Assembly: GCF_052055485.1 (NCBI RefSeq) | Contig: NZ_CP197171.1 | Coordinates: 2,604,001 to 2,668,000 of the forward strand | Direction of reading: 5' to 3' | DNA from: Amphibacillus sp052055485 | Lineage (GTDB): Bacteria; Bacillota; Bacilli; Bacillales; Amphibacillaceae | Length of the DNA stretch: 64,000 nt | Part shown: positions 17,332 through 26,241 of the stretch, piece after piece | How positions within the stretch are numbered: the first letter of the stretch is position 1 | Layout of the letters: each line of letters opens with the position of its first letter | Notes under the pieces: model-generated | Seen by the model: only the letters and a program-made list of their open reading frames with translations | Told to the model about the DNA's origin: nothing | Databases searched by the model: none | Program-made: the position numbers and the translations under genes

Positions 17332-19212
17332 TTAGGTTAAGGAAATTTCCATAATTCCTCCTTCTTTATCTTCCGTATAGTATTGCGCCTGCGCATGCCA
17401 TAATTCATGATATTTACCATTGCTATCTTTGACCAACTCATTATGTGAGCCACGCTGGATGATCTTGCCTTCATCAAACACGATGATTTCATCACAGAAG
17501 CGACAGCTGGATAGACGGTGTGAAATGTAAAGAGCCGTTTTATTTCCTACAATTTTGTCAAAGTGGGAGTAAATTTCAAACTCAGCAATCGGATCTAAGG
17601 CAGCAGTTGGCTCATCGAGTATAACGATTGGAGCATCTTTATAGATCGCCCGTGCCATCGCAATCTTCTGGGCTTCACCACCTGAGATTTCAATTCCATC
17701 TTTATCAAAATTCTGATATAAATACGTATTTAATCCTTGTGGGAGTTTATTAAAGCGTTCATTGAAGCCAGCATCCTTTAAAGCTGAAATGACATCTTCA
17801 TCCTTATATTCAATCGAAGCAGAGACATTTTGTCCTAAGCTAAATGAAAATAATGAAAAGTCCTGAAAAACGACAGAAAAAAGGCGCAAATATTCATCAT
17901 AATTATATTTTTTTATATTGATCCCGTTTAAAAGAATCTCACCTTCTGTCGGATCATATAAGCGTGACAATAATTTGATAAACGTTGTTTTGCCGCTACC
18001 GTTCATTCCGACAATCGCCAATTTCTCTCCAATTGTCAATTTAAGATTGATATCTTTTAAAACATATTCATCAGTATTAGGGTATTTAAAAGACAAATGA
18101 CGGATTTCCAATTCGTATTCATTATCGACACGTTTTTCAACGGGGAGCGTCCCTTCGTGTTTATCACTTTTCAAATCTAAAAAGTGAAAATATTTTTTTA
18201 GTGTTTTGTTATTATTGTGTAGTTTAGAGAAATTAGAAACAAATTCCGGAAAGTACATGATAAAGTTAGCGGTTGCCCCCGTATAGATCACAATAGATCC
18301 AGGAAGAATGGCGCCACCGATTGCTTTTAGAGCAATAAATAAAAACCCTAAACCCAGACATAAATGAATCAATATTTGCAGTTTAGTTGTCGCTTTATTT
18401 TCTTCAGTCTGCATACTCATCAAAGCTTTTGCGGTGGTTGAATTCATATCTTGAAAGACTTTATTATAGATCTTTTGTTGTTGATAGAGACGAATTTCTT
18501 TACCCGACTGATAATCAAATAATTGGTTTATGATGAATCTGTATATGTTATTGGAATGCCGGGCACTCTCCAACATTCGATTCCACTCATTAGTTGATCT
18601 TTCATACAACTTGGCAGCATACGAGAAGTAAAAGATAATCCCGATCAAAATCAATGCTAAAAACCATCCGCTATTTAAAAACGACAAAGCATGTTCGGTT
18701 GGGATTTTAGCAAAAAATATGGGTAGGACAAAGCCAAAGGCGATCAGCATAGAAGTTAGTTGATTAACAAGGGACTCTGTATCGAGCATCAGATAAAATA
18801 ATCCTCGTTGACCAGACACTTCGATCATATCCAGATAGTTTCTTAATTCATGTACTTCTGGGTCTTCAATAAACTCATAGTCCATATAAATCACTTTATT
18901 GTTTATCTTCATATCCTTCTTATCTTTTGCTTGGTAGATTAATGTTATTCGATAATGCTCCAACCCGTTGGAGATTAATGAAGAGATGAAGGTAACAGAG
19001 ACGGCTAAAATTATGATGGGAATTAATTCTTCAAATGATGGCTTAGTCATCAGACGATTTAAAATCCATGAAGTGAAAAACAATCCTGCGAAAGGAATAA
19101 TTGCTTTAAATAGCCCTTGTATCACGCTAATCCATAATAGTTTTGGTTCTAAAGAATGAATGTCTTTATATCCTCGCCAAATAAGTCGGAAATTTTCTTT
19201 AAACGATTGCAT
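17332..19212 (-). CDS. ABC exporter half-transporter (fused permease and ATPase), second subunit
   Basis: Protein of 626 residues with an N-terminal six-helix export-type membrane domain (about 1-330) and a C-terminal nucleotide-binding domain. The domain has Walker A GMNGSGKTT, signature ISGGEAQK, Walker B IVILDEPTAALD and the H-loop in YISHRLSS, all looking functional. No N-terminal peptidase is present. It probably pairs with the preceding half-transporter as a heterodimer, a common form for peptide or drug exporters; the substrate is unknown. I start it at 19212, eight bases after AGGTGA, overlapping the upstream gene by 14 bases; the ATG at 19224 has no ribosome site. It is the last gene of the reverse cassette. 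Confidence 0.88.
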   Translation of the reverse strand: MQSFKENFRLIWRGYKDIHSLEPKLLWISVIQGLFKAIIPFAGLFFTSWILNRLMTKPSFEELIPIIILAVSVTFISSLISNGLEHYRITLIYQAKDKKDMKINNKVIYMDYEFIEDPEVHELRNYLDMIEVSGQRGLFYLMLDTESLVNQLTSMLIAFGFVLPIFFAKIPTEHALSFLNSGWFLALILIGIIFYFSYAAKLYERSTNEWNRMLESARHSNNIYRFIINQLFDYQSGKEIRLYQQQKIYNKVFQDMNSTTAKALMSMQTEENKATTKLQILIHLCLGLGFLFIALKAIGGAILPGSIVIYTGATANFIMYFPEFVSNFSKLHNNNKTLKKYFHFLDLKSDKHEGTLPVEKRVDNEYELEIRHLSFKYPNTDEYVLKDINLKLTIGEKLAIVGMNGSGKTTFIKLLSRLYDPTEGEILLNGINIKKYNYDEYLRLFSVVFQDFSLFSFSLGQNVSASIEYKDEDVISALKDAGFNERFNKLPQGLNTYLYQNFDKDGIEISGGEAQKIAMARAIYKDAPIVILDEPTAALDPIAEFEIYSHFDKIVGNKTALYISHRLSSCRFCDEIIVFDEGKIIQRGSHNELVKDSNGKYHELWHAQAQYYTEDKEGGIMEISLT

Positions 19213-21028
19213 TTTGCTCTTCACCTACTTCATTTTTATAATAGTAGCTTTGAGTTTCAAACATCTCGTAGTATTGACCTTTTAGTGCCATTAGTTCAAG
19301 GTGTGTTCCCTCTTCTATAATTTTTCCATCTGCTAAAAAGATAATCCGATCACAGAATCGGGTTGAGGATAAGCGATGAGAAATAAAGATCGATGTTTTC
19401 TGTTTGGCAAACGCCTCATATTGCTGATAAATCTCACTTTCTGCAATGGGATCTAAGGCTGCTGTTGGTTCATCCAAGATCAGGATAGGTCCGTCTTTAT
19501 ATAGGGCTCTAGCTAACTGAAGCTTTTGCTTTTGCCCACCTGATAAATCGATGGCATCAGAATAGACACGTTTAACTAATTTTGTCTGCTTTCCTTTGGG
19601 CAAGGATTGATAAACTTCAGCTAATCCACTTTGTTCTTCTATCATTTTCAGATGGGAGCTGTCCTTTTCATGCTCCTGCACTATCATTTCTTCAATCGTT
19701 ATCGGCAGTTCAAAGTAATCTTGAAAAACAACTGAAAAGAACTTGAAGTAATCATCGATGGCATACTGATCAATCGAGTAACCATCTACTTTTATATCTC
19801 CTTTTGTTGGGCGATAAAGACCGGTCAATAATTTAATCAATGTAGATTTTCCTGCTCCGTTTACGCCAACAAGTGCAACACTCTCGCCAGGATCAATCGT
19901 CAGATTGAAATGCTTAATTGTATCGAATTCTGCTTCAGGATATCGATAGGCTACATCTTTGAATTCAATTGAAGGAGGTCCCTCTTGATTGACTTCAATT
20001 CCTATTCCATGATTTCTTGTACTTTTGATATCAATAAAATCTCTGTAGTCATCTATTTCCAGTCCAATTTTATTTAAATCAACTACGCTTTTTAATACAC
20101 CACTTATCCATCTGGAAAGAGTTGCAATCGCTCCAAAGTAAACAGTGAAACTAGCTATACTTATTTCTCCATTAATAATCATATTGATTAAAAAAACGTA
20201 AGCGATCAGATCAATGCCCAATTTTAAACTACCATCTAATGCATTACCGCCTATCTTTTTGCGCAATATGTGACCTGTAAAACGGTATTTTTTTTGATGT
20301 AATTTTTCGAATACATGGCTAAACCAATCTTCCATTTTATAGAGACGCATATCTTTAGCTTTCTGAAAGTCTCCTGTCTGTTCAGTTAGGTAGCTAATTT
20401 TCCGATCAATAGGAGAGATGAGTGCTTTGTTTTGATCTTCCTTTTTATTGACGGATAAACTGTATAAGAAATTAATACCAGAAGAGACAGCAATTAGAAT
20501 AACGAAAATCCAATGAACCTCTGTCAAGATATAACTGTAGAGTAAAAAACCGAGCACATTTGTCATAAATGCTTCTAGTACAACGAAGATATGTTGAAAA
20601 GCACGATGAGGACCACCAGCTGTATCAAACGCTTTATTTATTTTTCCCTGTCCTTTATCCCCATCAAAGATGTCAAAATCAATCTGAGTCAAATGTAATG
20701 CTAATTTATTTAAAATACGAGCTCGAAAAATATTTCCTTGTGTTCCTAGTTTGATTTGATTCGTTTTAGATAAAATGGTAAGAGTCAGTATGCCGATCAG
20801 TAAAGCGAAAAATGTACCAACAAATAACATAAAATGTTGTCCATTTGTATTGGTGACTGCCTCAATTGTAATAGCCGTTAAGCCTAATGTTGCCAAAGGG
20901 AGTAGCATTTCTGATCCGGCAGCTAAGCCGATGTATAAAAAGGTTTTTTTATTATACTGTGCTATCTCCTTTAGTAAAAACGCTATGTTTTCTAACGTTG
21001 AATAAGTCTGATCTGATCTTTTCTTCAT
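19199..21028 (-). CDS. ABC exporter half-transporter (fused permease and ATPase), first subunit
   Basis: Protein of 609 residues with the same build as its partner: membrane domain (about 1-330), then Walker A GVNGAGKST, signature LSGGQKQK, Walker B ILILDEPTAALD and H-loop ISHRLSS. Both subunits keep the catalytic glutamate and signature, so neither shows the degenerate site seen in many heterodimers. The ATG at 21028 has GAGGTGA five bases upstream; the in-frame GTG at 21037 overlaps that site. It follows the sensor kinase gene by about 120 bases on the same strand, so the exporter is the likely regulatory target of that two-component system. Confidence 0.88.
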   Translation of the reverse strand: MKKRSDQTYSTLENIAFLLKEIAQYNKKTFLYIGLAAGSEMLLPLATLGLTAITIEAVTNTNGQHFMLFVGTFFALLIGILTLTILSKTNQIKLGTQGNIFRARILNKLALHLTQIDFDIFDGDKGQGKINKAFDTAGGPHRAFQHIFVVLEAFMTNVLGFLLYSYILTEVHWIFVILIAVSSGINFLYSLSVNKKEDQNKALISPIDRKISYLTEQTGDFQKAKDMRLYKMEDWFSHVFEKLHQKKYRFTGHILRKKIGGNALDGSLKLGIDLIAYVFLINMIINGEISIASFTVYFGAIATLSRWISGVLKSVVDLNKIGLEIDDYRDFIDIKSTRNHGIGIEVNQEGPPSIEFKDVAYRYPEAEFDTIKHFNLTIDPGESVALVGVNGAGKSTLIKLLTGLYRPTKGDIKVDGYSIDQYAIDDYFKFFSVVFQDYFELPITIEEMIVQEHEKDSSHLKMIEEQSGLAEVYQSLPKGKQTKLVKRVYSDAIDLSGGQKQKLQLARALYKDGPILILDEPTAALDPIAESEIYQQYEAFAKQKTSIFISHRLSSTRFCDRIIFLADGKIIEEGTHLELMALKGQYYEMFETQSYYYKNEVGEEQNAIV

Positions 21029-21148
21029 CTTTCTCACCTCACTTTTAGCTTATCTTTTTTCACAAATGGACAATAAGAAAAATTATGAGTGGTTCATCTA
21101 AACACACGAGTGGTCACTTATTAGGTCAGAATTAAAAAGAATGGAGTG

Positions 21149-21877
21149 CTACAACGGTAATGTCACTTCCGTCGCAAACACTCCTTCTTCAAATTGACGA
21201 TTGATAAAGCCTTGATATTTTGCAACGGTTGTGTCAATTCGTTTCAAACCGAAGCCATGATCTTTGCCCGTTTTAGTTGTTAAGATATTCTGCCCTGAAC
21301 GCTTGATTTTTTGGTCCATCGTATTGGTTATGCTTATGTAGAGTTGTTCTTTCATTTCATGGATATACACTCGAATAAAACGATCTTCCGGATTGGGCAC
21401 AGTCATACAACCTTCAATCGCATTACTCAATAAATTACCTAGTATTATCCCCAGATCCACATCTTGGACGTGAATTTTTTTAGGAACATGTGCTTTTGCG
21501 TGTAAGGTAATCTCTCTCGATTGAGCTAATGTTAGTTTGCTGTTGAGCACAGCGTCAATCATGACATTTCCTGATTTAATAATTGTATCAACGGAAATTA
21601 AGTCCTGATCCAGTTCAGCTAAATACTGACTGAGTTCTTTAAATTGGCCTAATTCAAGATGGGCTTTCATTGTTTGGATATGATTTTTATAATCATGGCG
21701 CCAGCCTCGCATTTGTTTGTAAATGCTCTCGACTTCTTCAACATGTGAACGGATCAGTGCTGCATTCGCTTCGCTAAGTTTTTTATCATAATAGGATTGG
21801 ATAAATCGGCGGATGCCGAGTATCAGTATGATTAAAAGGGACAAAGTAGCTAGGATGAATAAATATCGAGTCACCAT
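21149..21877 (-). CDS. Sensor histidine kinase, short GHKL (AgrC/NatK-like) type
   Basis: Protein of 242 residues with one N-terminal membrane helix (about 4-22) and almost no extracellular part. A helical segment carries the phospho-acceptor box RGWRHDYKNHIQTM (H61). The GHKL ATPase domain has an N box, GIILGNLLSNAIEGC, and a G box, DHGFGLKRIDTT. The form is that of AgrC-like kinases that lack the multi-helix sensor; it may sense through the neighbouring transporter, as proposed for other short kinases (inference). Its ATG overlaps the end of the response regulator gene by seven bases, so the two are coupled. Confidence 0.88.
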   Translation of the reverse strand: MVTRYLFILATLSLLIILILGIRRFIQSYYDKKLSEANAALIRSHVEEVESIYKQMRGWRHDYKNHIQTMKAHLELGQFKELSQYLAELDQDLISVDTIIKSGNVMIDAVLNSKLTLAQSREITLHAKAHVPKKIHVQDVDLGIILGNLLSNAIEGCMTVPNPEDRFIRVYIHEMKEQLYISITNTMDQKIKRSGQNILTTKTGKDHGFGLKRIDTTVAKYQGFINRQFEEGVFATEVTLPL

Positions 21878-22593
21878 TCCAACTCCTCTTTATGATAATG
21901 AATAAATGCCTGATTGACCTCTTTATACAGCCGCCTGGATACGGGAATCATAGAATCATTATCTAGATAGAGATCTTTTTTAGTTATTTTTTTGATCTGT
22001 GCTAAATTAACTAAATAAGATCGGTGGGGCTTAATAAACAATTCTGAAGAGAGTTGATCTTCGAAAGACCCCAATCCTGCAATTGCTTGAAACATACCTT
22101 CAGTTGTTGTAATGATCGTCTGGTGACCATCTGCTTCTAAAGAAAGAATTGTCTCCAGATTTAATTTTATTTTTTCTTCAGACGTTTCAATCAATATCGT
22201 TTCATTTTTCTTTGGTGTAAGCTTGCGAAATCGGTCGATTACACGGTAAAACTTCTCTTTTTTTACCGGTTTAAGAATATAATCAATCGCACTGACTTCG
22301 TATCCTTCGGCGATATAATCTGTATAACCTGTCACAAAAAGTAATTTTATATCATGCTTCTGCTTCCGAAGCAATTGTGCCAGTTCCATGCCGTTCATAC
22401 CATCCATTTCAATATCCAATACTAATAAATCGATTGCTTTATCTTCTGCAAAATAAAATAGAAAGGCTTCAGCCGATTCAAACGTCAAAAACTGAAAAGA
22501 CACATTATGGTCTTGTTCATACTCTTTAAAACGCTTTTTTAGTAAGTCAATTTGAACGATTTCATCATCCAATAAAGCAACAAGCCATTTCAT
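21871..22593 (-). CDS. Response regulator with LytTR DNA-binding domain
   Basis: Protein of 240 residues. The receiver domain (about 1-125) has the acidic pair DD near residue 9, the phospho-acceptor in VLDIEMDG (D60) and the lysine in YILKPVKK. A LytTR domain follows (about 140-235; IETSEEKIKLNLETI, PHRSYLVNLAQI). LytTR regulators such as AgrA, BlpR and NatR often control transporters or peptide systems. I start it at 22593, where AGAGGTGA stands five bases before the ATG; the GTG at 22602 overlaps that site. It is the first gene of the cassette and likely regulates it. Confidence 0.9.
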   Translation of the reverse strand: MKWLVALLDDEIVQIDLLKKRFKEYEQDHNVSFQFLTFESAEAFLFYFAEDKAIDLLVLDIEMDGMNGMELAQLLRKQKHDIKLLFVTGYTDYIAEGYEVSAIDYILKPVKKEKFYRVIDRFRKLTPKKNETILIETSEEKIKLNLETILSLEADGHQTIITTTEGMFQAIAGLGSFEDQLSSELFIKPHRSYLVNLAQIKKITKKDLYLDNDSMIPVSRRLYKEVNQAFIHYHKEELEW

Positions 22594-22612
22594 ATATTTC
22601 ACCTCTTGTTTA

Positions 22613-22641
22613 ATTATAGCCTAAATGAATAGGCCATTCCA
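22613..22641 (-). promoter_or_regulatory. Probable promoter of the two-component/ABC cassette
   Basis: On the reverse strand a perfect TATAAT (complement of 22613-22618) has a weak TGGAAT -35 (complement of 22636-22641) with 17 bases between, and lies about 20 bases before the regulator start. I found no clear direct repeat of the LytTR-binding type next to it. Confidence 0.45.
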
Positions 22642-22793
22642 CGGTGAAAATGGGTGGGTTTTAAAATGTAAAAAAAGAAGGGAAAATATACCGGTGACAA
22701 AAAAAGCAATGATTACCTAAAAGAAGCTAAAAATTATTGTCAGGCTCTGACATACTTTTTTAATCCTCACATTTATAATGTTTTTAAAGCACG

Positions 22794-23316
22794 TGTTCAA
22801 AAGGAGGATGAAAAGCGCCTCGTCGGCTAAAATCGTAACGTCCTATACGTCAAAAGTTCGAGGCGATGTAGCTTCGAGTACTGGGCTTTCACAAGATGTG
22901 ATGAGTTCTGTGTTGCCCAAAGGACGTGGATGTTTTTAACAGAACTTCCTTCGTACCAGTTGACATATGTGGAACACAAAGGCAAGTTAACAAGCTTCTC
23001 GCGTGTTATGGTGACTTCGACGTTCGACAAAAATCATTTCGGCGGGACGAGTAACCGCAAATGTCTTCGGTGAGGCGAGTCATCACACGAAAGAAAGCCA
23101 GGGAGCATTTACAAGGTTAGCAAAACTTGGCTTATCGTCAAGTCTTTCTGGTGAATGCCATCGTTTGACTTAGACGATCGCCAATCAAATCTTTTATTTG
23201 TTTGATCGTGCTAGAATAAGTGTCTTTCTTATTCTGAGCCCCAGTCCCAGGATGTGTCGGTAGTTAGTCGAAAACTTTTTGTTCTTCACAGCGCTTTTTA
23301 CTGAACTTTTTGAACA
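22794..23316 (+). repeat. Dispersed intergenic element, copy B (about 520 bp, inverted ends)
   Basis: A gene-free region before spoIIGA is bounded by the inverted ends TGTTCAAAAG (22794) and CTTTTTGAACA (23306-23316). Inside are blocks shared with other intergenic regions of this window: AGGCGATGTAGCTTCGAGTA (near 22861), GGTGACTTCGACGTTCGACA (near 23010), CGCAAATGTCTTCGGTGAGG (near 23057), AGAATAAG...CTTATTCT (near 23214) and CCAGTCCCAGGATGTGTCGG. No transposase is present. The size, inverted ends and dispersal are like a non-autonomous (MITE-like or bcr-like) repeat. A 67-codon reverse frame inside it shows no support as a gene. Confidence 0.75.
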
Positions 23317-23349
23317 ACCTCTTAAAGTATATTAGAAAGGAATTAAAAA

Positions 23350-24249
23350 GTGACGCTTTATTTAGATGCCATTTGGCTTCTCAATTTAATGATTGATTTT
23401 ATGATTTTAAGACTGACAGGTTATTTGAGTAAAAAGAAAAATCAGGGTTGGCGAATATTGCTTGCATCCATCGTTGCCTCTTCAATTGTTTTTGTTACTG
23501 TTTATTTTCCTAACAGTCTTATTTTATACCCTATTGGTAAAATCATATTTTCAATTTTGATCATTATCATTGCTTTTAAACATTTATCATGGATTGAATT
23601 TATCAAAACATGGCTATTTTTTTACTTTATTTCATTTGCATTAGGTGGCATTTTATTAGGGTTGCACTTTATTTTTGACCAGTCTGTTCAAATTGATCAT
23701 GCCAGTTTTATCACGGCATCCACAGGGTTTGGAACACCCATAAGCTGGTTGTTTGTTGTGATTTGTTTTCCAATTTGTTGGTATTACACGAAGCAAACAA
23801 TGGACAAGCAAGCATTGGTTAATTATCAAACAGATCAACTCTTCAAATGTCAAATTCAAATGCTTAATAAATCAGTTTCTGTTACTGGTTATTTGGATAG
23901 CGCGAATCATTTAACAGATCCAATGACAAAGTATCCAGTCGTTATTATTGATCAAGATACGATTAAGCAATTTTTTAATGATGAACAGTTGAGACAGCTT
24001 AAACAAATTAACGAGACTTTAGATCTTTCAAAAGCAGATCCCTCGATAACATCTATTATCCGATTAATTCCGTATCAAGATGTTTCAAATTCAGCAGGTC
24101 TTTTAGTCGCACTAAAACCAGAATCATTTATTTTTAGTGATAACCATGAAACGTTTGAAGTTAAAAATGTCTTAATTGGACTGCGTTTTGCAGCATTATC
24201 TTCAGAGCAAAAGTATCATTGTTTACTTAATCCGCAGTTATTTAAATAA
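23350..24249 (+). CDS. spoIIGA: Sigma-E processing protease SpoIIGA
   Basis: Membrane-embedded aspartic protease of 299 residues (B. subtilis 309). Five hydrophobic segments fill the first ~150 residues (LDAIWLLNLMIDFMIL and following). The C-terminal half has the catalytic region VTGYLDSANHLTDPMTKYP. The usual motif is DSG; here it reads DSA, with the aspartate kept. In the mother cell, SpoIIGA cleaves the pro-sequence of sigma-E after a signal from SpoIIR. The start is GTG at 23350, with AGAAAGG upstream. It is followed 50 bases later by sigE, the classic spoIIG operon. Confidence 0.92.
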   Translation: MTLYLDAIWLLNLMIDFMILRLTGYLSKKKNQGWRILLASIVASSIVFVTVYFPNSLILYPIGKIIFSILIIIIAFKHLSWIEFIKTWLFFYFISFALGGILLGLHFIFDQSVQIDHASFITASTGFGTPISWLFVVICFPICWYYTKQTMDKQALVNYQTDQLFKCQIQMLNKSVSVTGYLDSANHLTDPMTKYPVVIIDQDTIKQFFNDEQLRQLKQINETLDLSKADPSITSIIRLIPYQDVSNSAGLLVALKPESFIFSDNHETFEVKNVLIGLRFAALSSEQKYHCLLNPQLFK

Positions 24250-24299
24250 ATATAAATGGCTAAATCATTTTAAGATTAAAACATGTGAGGAGTGTAAAG

Positions 24300-25019
24300 G
24301 TGAGAAAATTATGGTTGGAGTTTAGATTATTTTATTACAAATTACGATTAAAATTGGGGATTAAACCCAAAGAGGTTTATTACATAGGTGGAAGCGAGGC
24401 TTTACCTCCGCCTCTGTCAAAAGAAGAAGAATACCAATTATTAATGAAATTACCGAATGGTGATAAAGCAGCCAAGGCGATGTTAATTGAACGAAATTTA
24501 AGACTTGTTGTCTATATTGCCAGAAAGTTTGAGAATACAAAAATAAATATTGAAGACCTTATTAGCATTGGAACAATTGGCTTAATAAAAGCAATTAATA
24601 CGTTTAATATCGAGAAAAAAATTAAGTTAGCCACTTATGCCTCTAGATGCATTGAAAATGAGATTTTGATGCACTTGAGAAAAACAAATAAATTAAGATC
24701 AGAGGTTTCCTTTGATGAACCACTTAATATTGACTGGGATGGAAATGAATTATTGCTCTCCGATATATTAGGAACTGATGAAGATATTATTGAACGAGAT
24801 ATTGAGGCATCTGTCGATAAAAAGTTATTAAGAAAAGCGCTTGATCAATTAACAGGCAGAGAAAAACAAATTATGGAGTTGCGTTTTGGTTTAGTTGGTA
24901 GTGAAAAAATGACACAAAAGGATGTAGCTGATTTACTAGGGATTTCACAGTCTTATATATCCCGATTAGAGAAGAAGATTATCAAACGACTTCAAAAAGA
25001 ATTTGAAAAAATGATTTAA
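24300..25019 (+). CDS. sigE: RNA polymerase sporulation sigma factor E (pro-sigma-E)
   Basis: Sigma-70 family factor of 239 residues, first to act in the mother cell. The N-terminal ~27 residues (RKLWLEFRLFYYKLRLKL) form the membrane-binding pro-peptide that SpoIIGA removes, just before EVYYIGGSEALPPPLS. Region 2 (NLRLVVYIARKFENT, TYASRCIENEI) and region 4 (DVADLLGISQSYISRLEKKI) match the Bacillus protein closely. I start it at GTG 24300, seven bases after GAGGAG; the upstream in-frame GTG at 24285 would overlap that site. Confidence 0.96.
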   Translation: MRKLWLEFRLFYYKLRLKLGIKPKEVYYIGGSEALPPPLSKEEEYQLLMKLPNGDKAAKAMLIERNLRLVVYIARKFENTKINIEDLISIGTIGLIKAINTFNIEKKIKLATYASRCIENEILMHLRKTNKLRSEVSFDEPLNIDWDGNELLLSDILGTDEDIIERDIEASVDKKLLRKALDQLTGREKQIMELRFGLVGSEKMTQKDVADLLGISQSYISRLEKKIIKRLQKEFEKMI

Positions 25020-25049
25020 CTTGTCATGAATCTTCGGAAATAATTACCT

Positions 25050-25078
25050 GCATAAAAGTATTAGCCAATGGTGATACT
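25050..25078 (+). promoter_or_regulatory. Sigma-F/sigma-G-type promoter of sigG
   Basis: GCATA (25050-25054) and GGTGATACT (25070-25078) with 15 bases between match the known forespore consensus (GYATA, then GGNNANANT). It lies about 38 bases before the sigG start, as expected for the sigma-F-dependent, self-activating sigG promoter of Bacillus. Confidence 0.7.
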
Positions 25079-25115
25079 GTTCCATGTACAGTTAGACAAC
25101 ATGGGAGGGTCACAT

Positions 25116-25901
25116 ATGGTTAGACATAAAGTAGAAATATGCGGTGTAGATACTTCAAAACTACCGGTCCTCAAGAATGAAGAGATGCGCAAGTTATTTA
25201 AGGAATTACAAGCAGGTGATCTTACAGCAAGAGAAACTTTAGTGAATGGAAATTTAAGGTTGGTATTAAGTATTATTCAACGTTTTCAAAATCGCGGGGA
25301 ATATGGAGATGACCTTTTTCAAGTTGGTTGTATAGGCTTAATGAAATCAATCGATAATTTTGATCTCAGTCAAAATGTTAGATTCTCAACTTATGCGGTT
25401 CCAATGATTATTGGAGAAATTCGACGCTATTTGCGAGACAATAATCCAATTCGAGTTTCTCGATCTCTTAGAGATACAGCATATAAAGCTTTGCAGGCAA
25501 GAGAAAAAATACTTAGTAAAACATTAAAAGAACCGACAGCTGAAGAGATTGCTAAAGAATTAGGCGTAGAGCAATCTGATATTGTATTTGCTTTGGATGC
25601 GATCCAAGACCCTGTCTCCTTATTTGAGCCTATCTATAATGATGGCGGAGATCCGATCTATGTGATGGATCAAATTAGTGACGAAGGTGATGAGGAAGAA
25701 GATTGGGTTGATCATCTGTCATTACGTGAAGGAATCAAGCGACTAAATGCGCGAGAAAAGCTCATTTTAACGAAACGATTTTTTCAAGGGCAAACACAAA
25801 TGGAAGTGGCTAATGAAATAGGCATCTCTCAGGCACAAGTTTCAAGACTTGAAAAGGCAGCCATCCAAGAAATGAATCAAGACATGTTTGACAGTCATTA
25901 A
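25116..25901 (+). CDS. sigG: RNA polymerase sporulation sigma factor G
   Basis: Late forespore sigma factor of 261 residues. It begins VRHKVEICGVDTSKLPVLKN, as in Bacillus SigG, and has region 2 (NLRLVLSIIQRF, FSTYAVPMIIGEIRRYLRD), region 3 and region 4 (MEVANEIGISQAQVSRLEKAAI). The ATG at 25116 follows GGGAGGG at six bases; the ORF can be extended upstream but without a site, and the extension would run through the forespore promoter. It follows sigE by about 100 bases and is closed by a terminator. Confidence 0.96.
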   Translation: MVRHKVEICGVDTSKLPVLKNEEMRKLFKELQAGDLTARETLVNGNLRLVLSIIQRFQNRGEYGDDLFQVGCIGLMKSIDNFDLSQNVRFSTYAVPMIIGEIRRYLRDNNPIRVSRSLRDTAYKALQAREKILSKTLKEPTAEEIAKELGVEQSDIVFALDAIQDPVSLFEPIYNDGGDPIYVMDQISDEGDEEEDWVDHLSLREGIKRLNAREKLILTKRFFQGQTQMEVANEIGISQAQVSRLEKAAIQEMNQDMFDSH

Positions 25902-25918
25902 TAATAGCATAAACAAAT

Positions 25919-25950
25919 TAACCGATTGCAGCCAAATGCAATCGGTTTTT
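25919..25950 (+). terminator. Intrinsic terminator after sigG
   Basis: AACCGATTGCA (25920-25930) pairs perfectly with TGCAATCGGTT (25937-25947) around a six-base loop, followed by TTT. Confidence 0.85.
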
Positions 25951-26013
25951 AAATGATTAGAAAAGTAATGCTAACCCAAAAAGGTTCATATAGTTAAGTA
26001 GGGTGGTGATTTG

Positions 26014-26241
26014 ATGGAAACACTGACGAATTTGCAGACGAAGGAAATCGTATCAGTGAATACAGGAGCAAGAATGGGCTATATTACTGATTTAGAGATA
26101 GATGTTGATTCAGGTTTAATTACGGATATTATTATCGGCAGTCGTTCGAGTCTGGGCCATTTATTTAATAAACGAGATGAAATAGTGATACCATGGAGTA
26201 ACATTATCACACTTGGAAATGACGTTATTTTAGTGGAATAA
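26014..26241 (+). CDS. ylmC: YlmC/YmxH family PRC-barrel-like protein
   Basis: Small protein of 75 residues with the family pattern KEIVSVNTGARMGYITDLEIDVDSG, then IIGS, and ending in VIPWSNIITLGNDVILV. The beta-rich fold resembles a PRC barrel. In Bacillaceae it lies between sigG and ylmD, as here; it is often linked to sporulation in annotation, but its function is unproven. The ATG at 26014 follows GGTGGTGAT; the ORF can be extended by one TTG codon upstream. Base use is like that of the neighbours. Confidence 0.85.
   Translation: METLTNLQTKEIVSVNTGARMGYITDLEIDVDSGLITDIIIGSRSSLGHLFNKRDEIVIPWSNIITLGNDVILVE

Noticed and set aside
22827..23030. A 67-codon reverse frame before spoIIGA
   Set aside because: It lies within dispersed element copy B and has no protein-family look.
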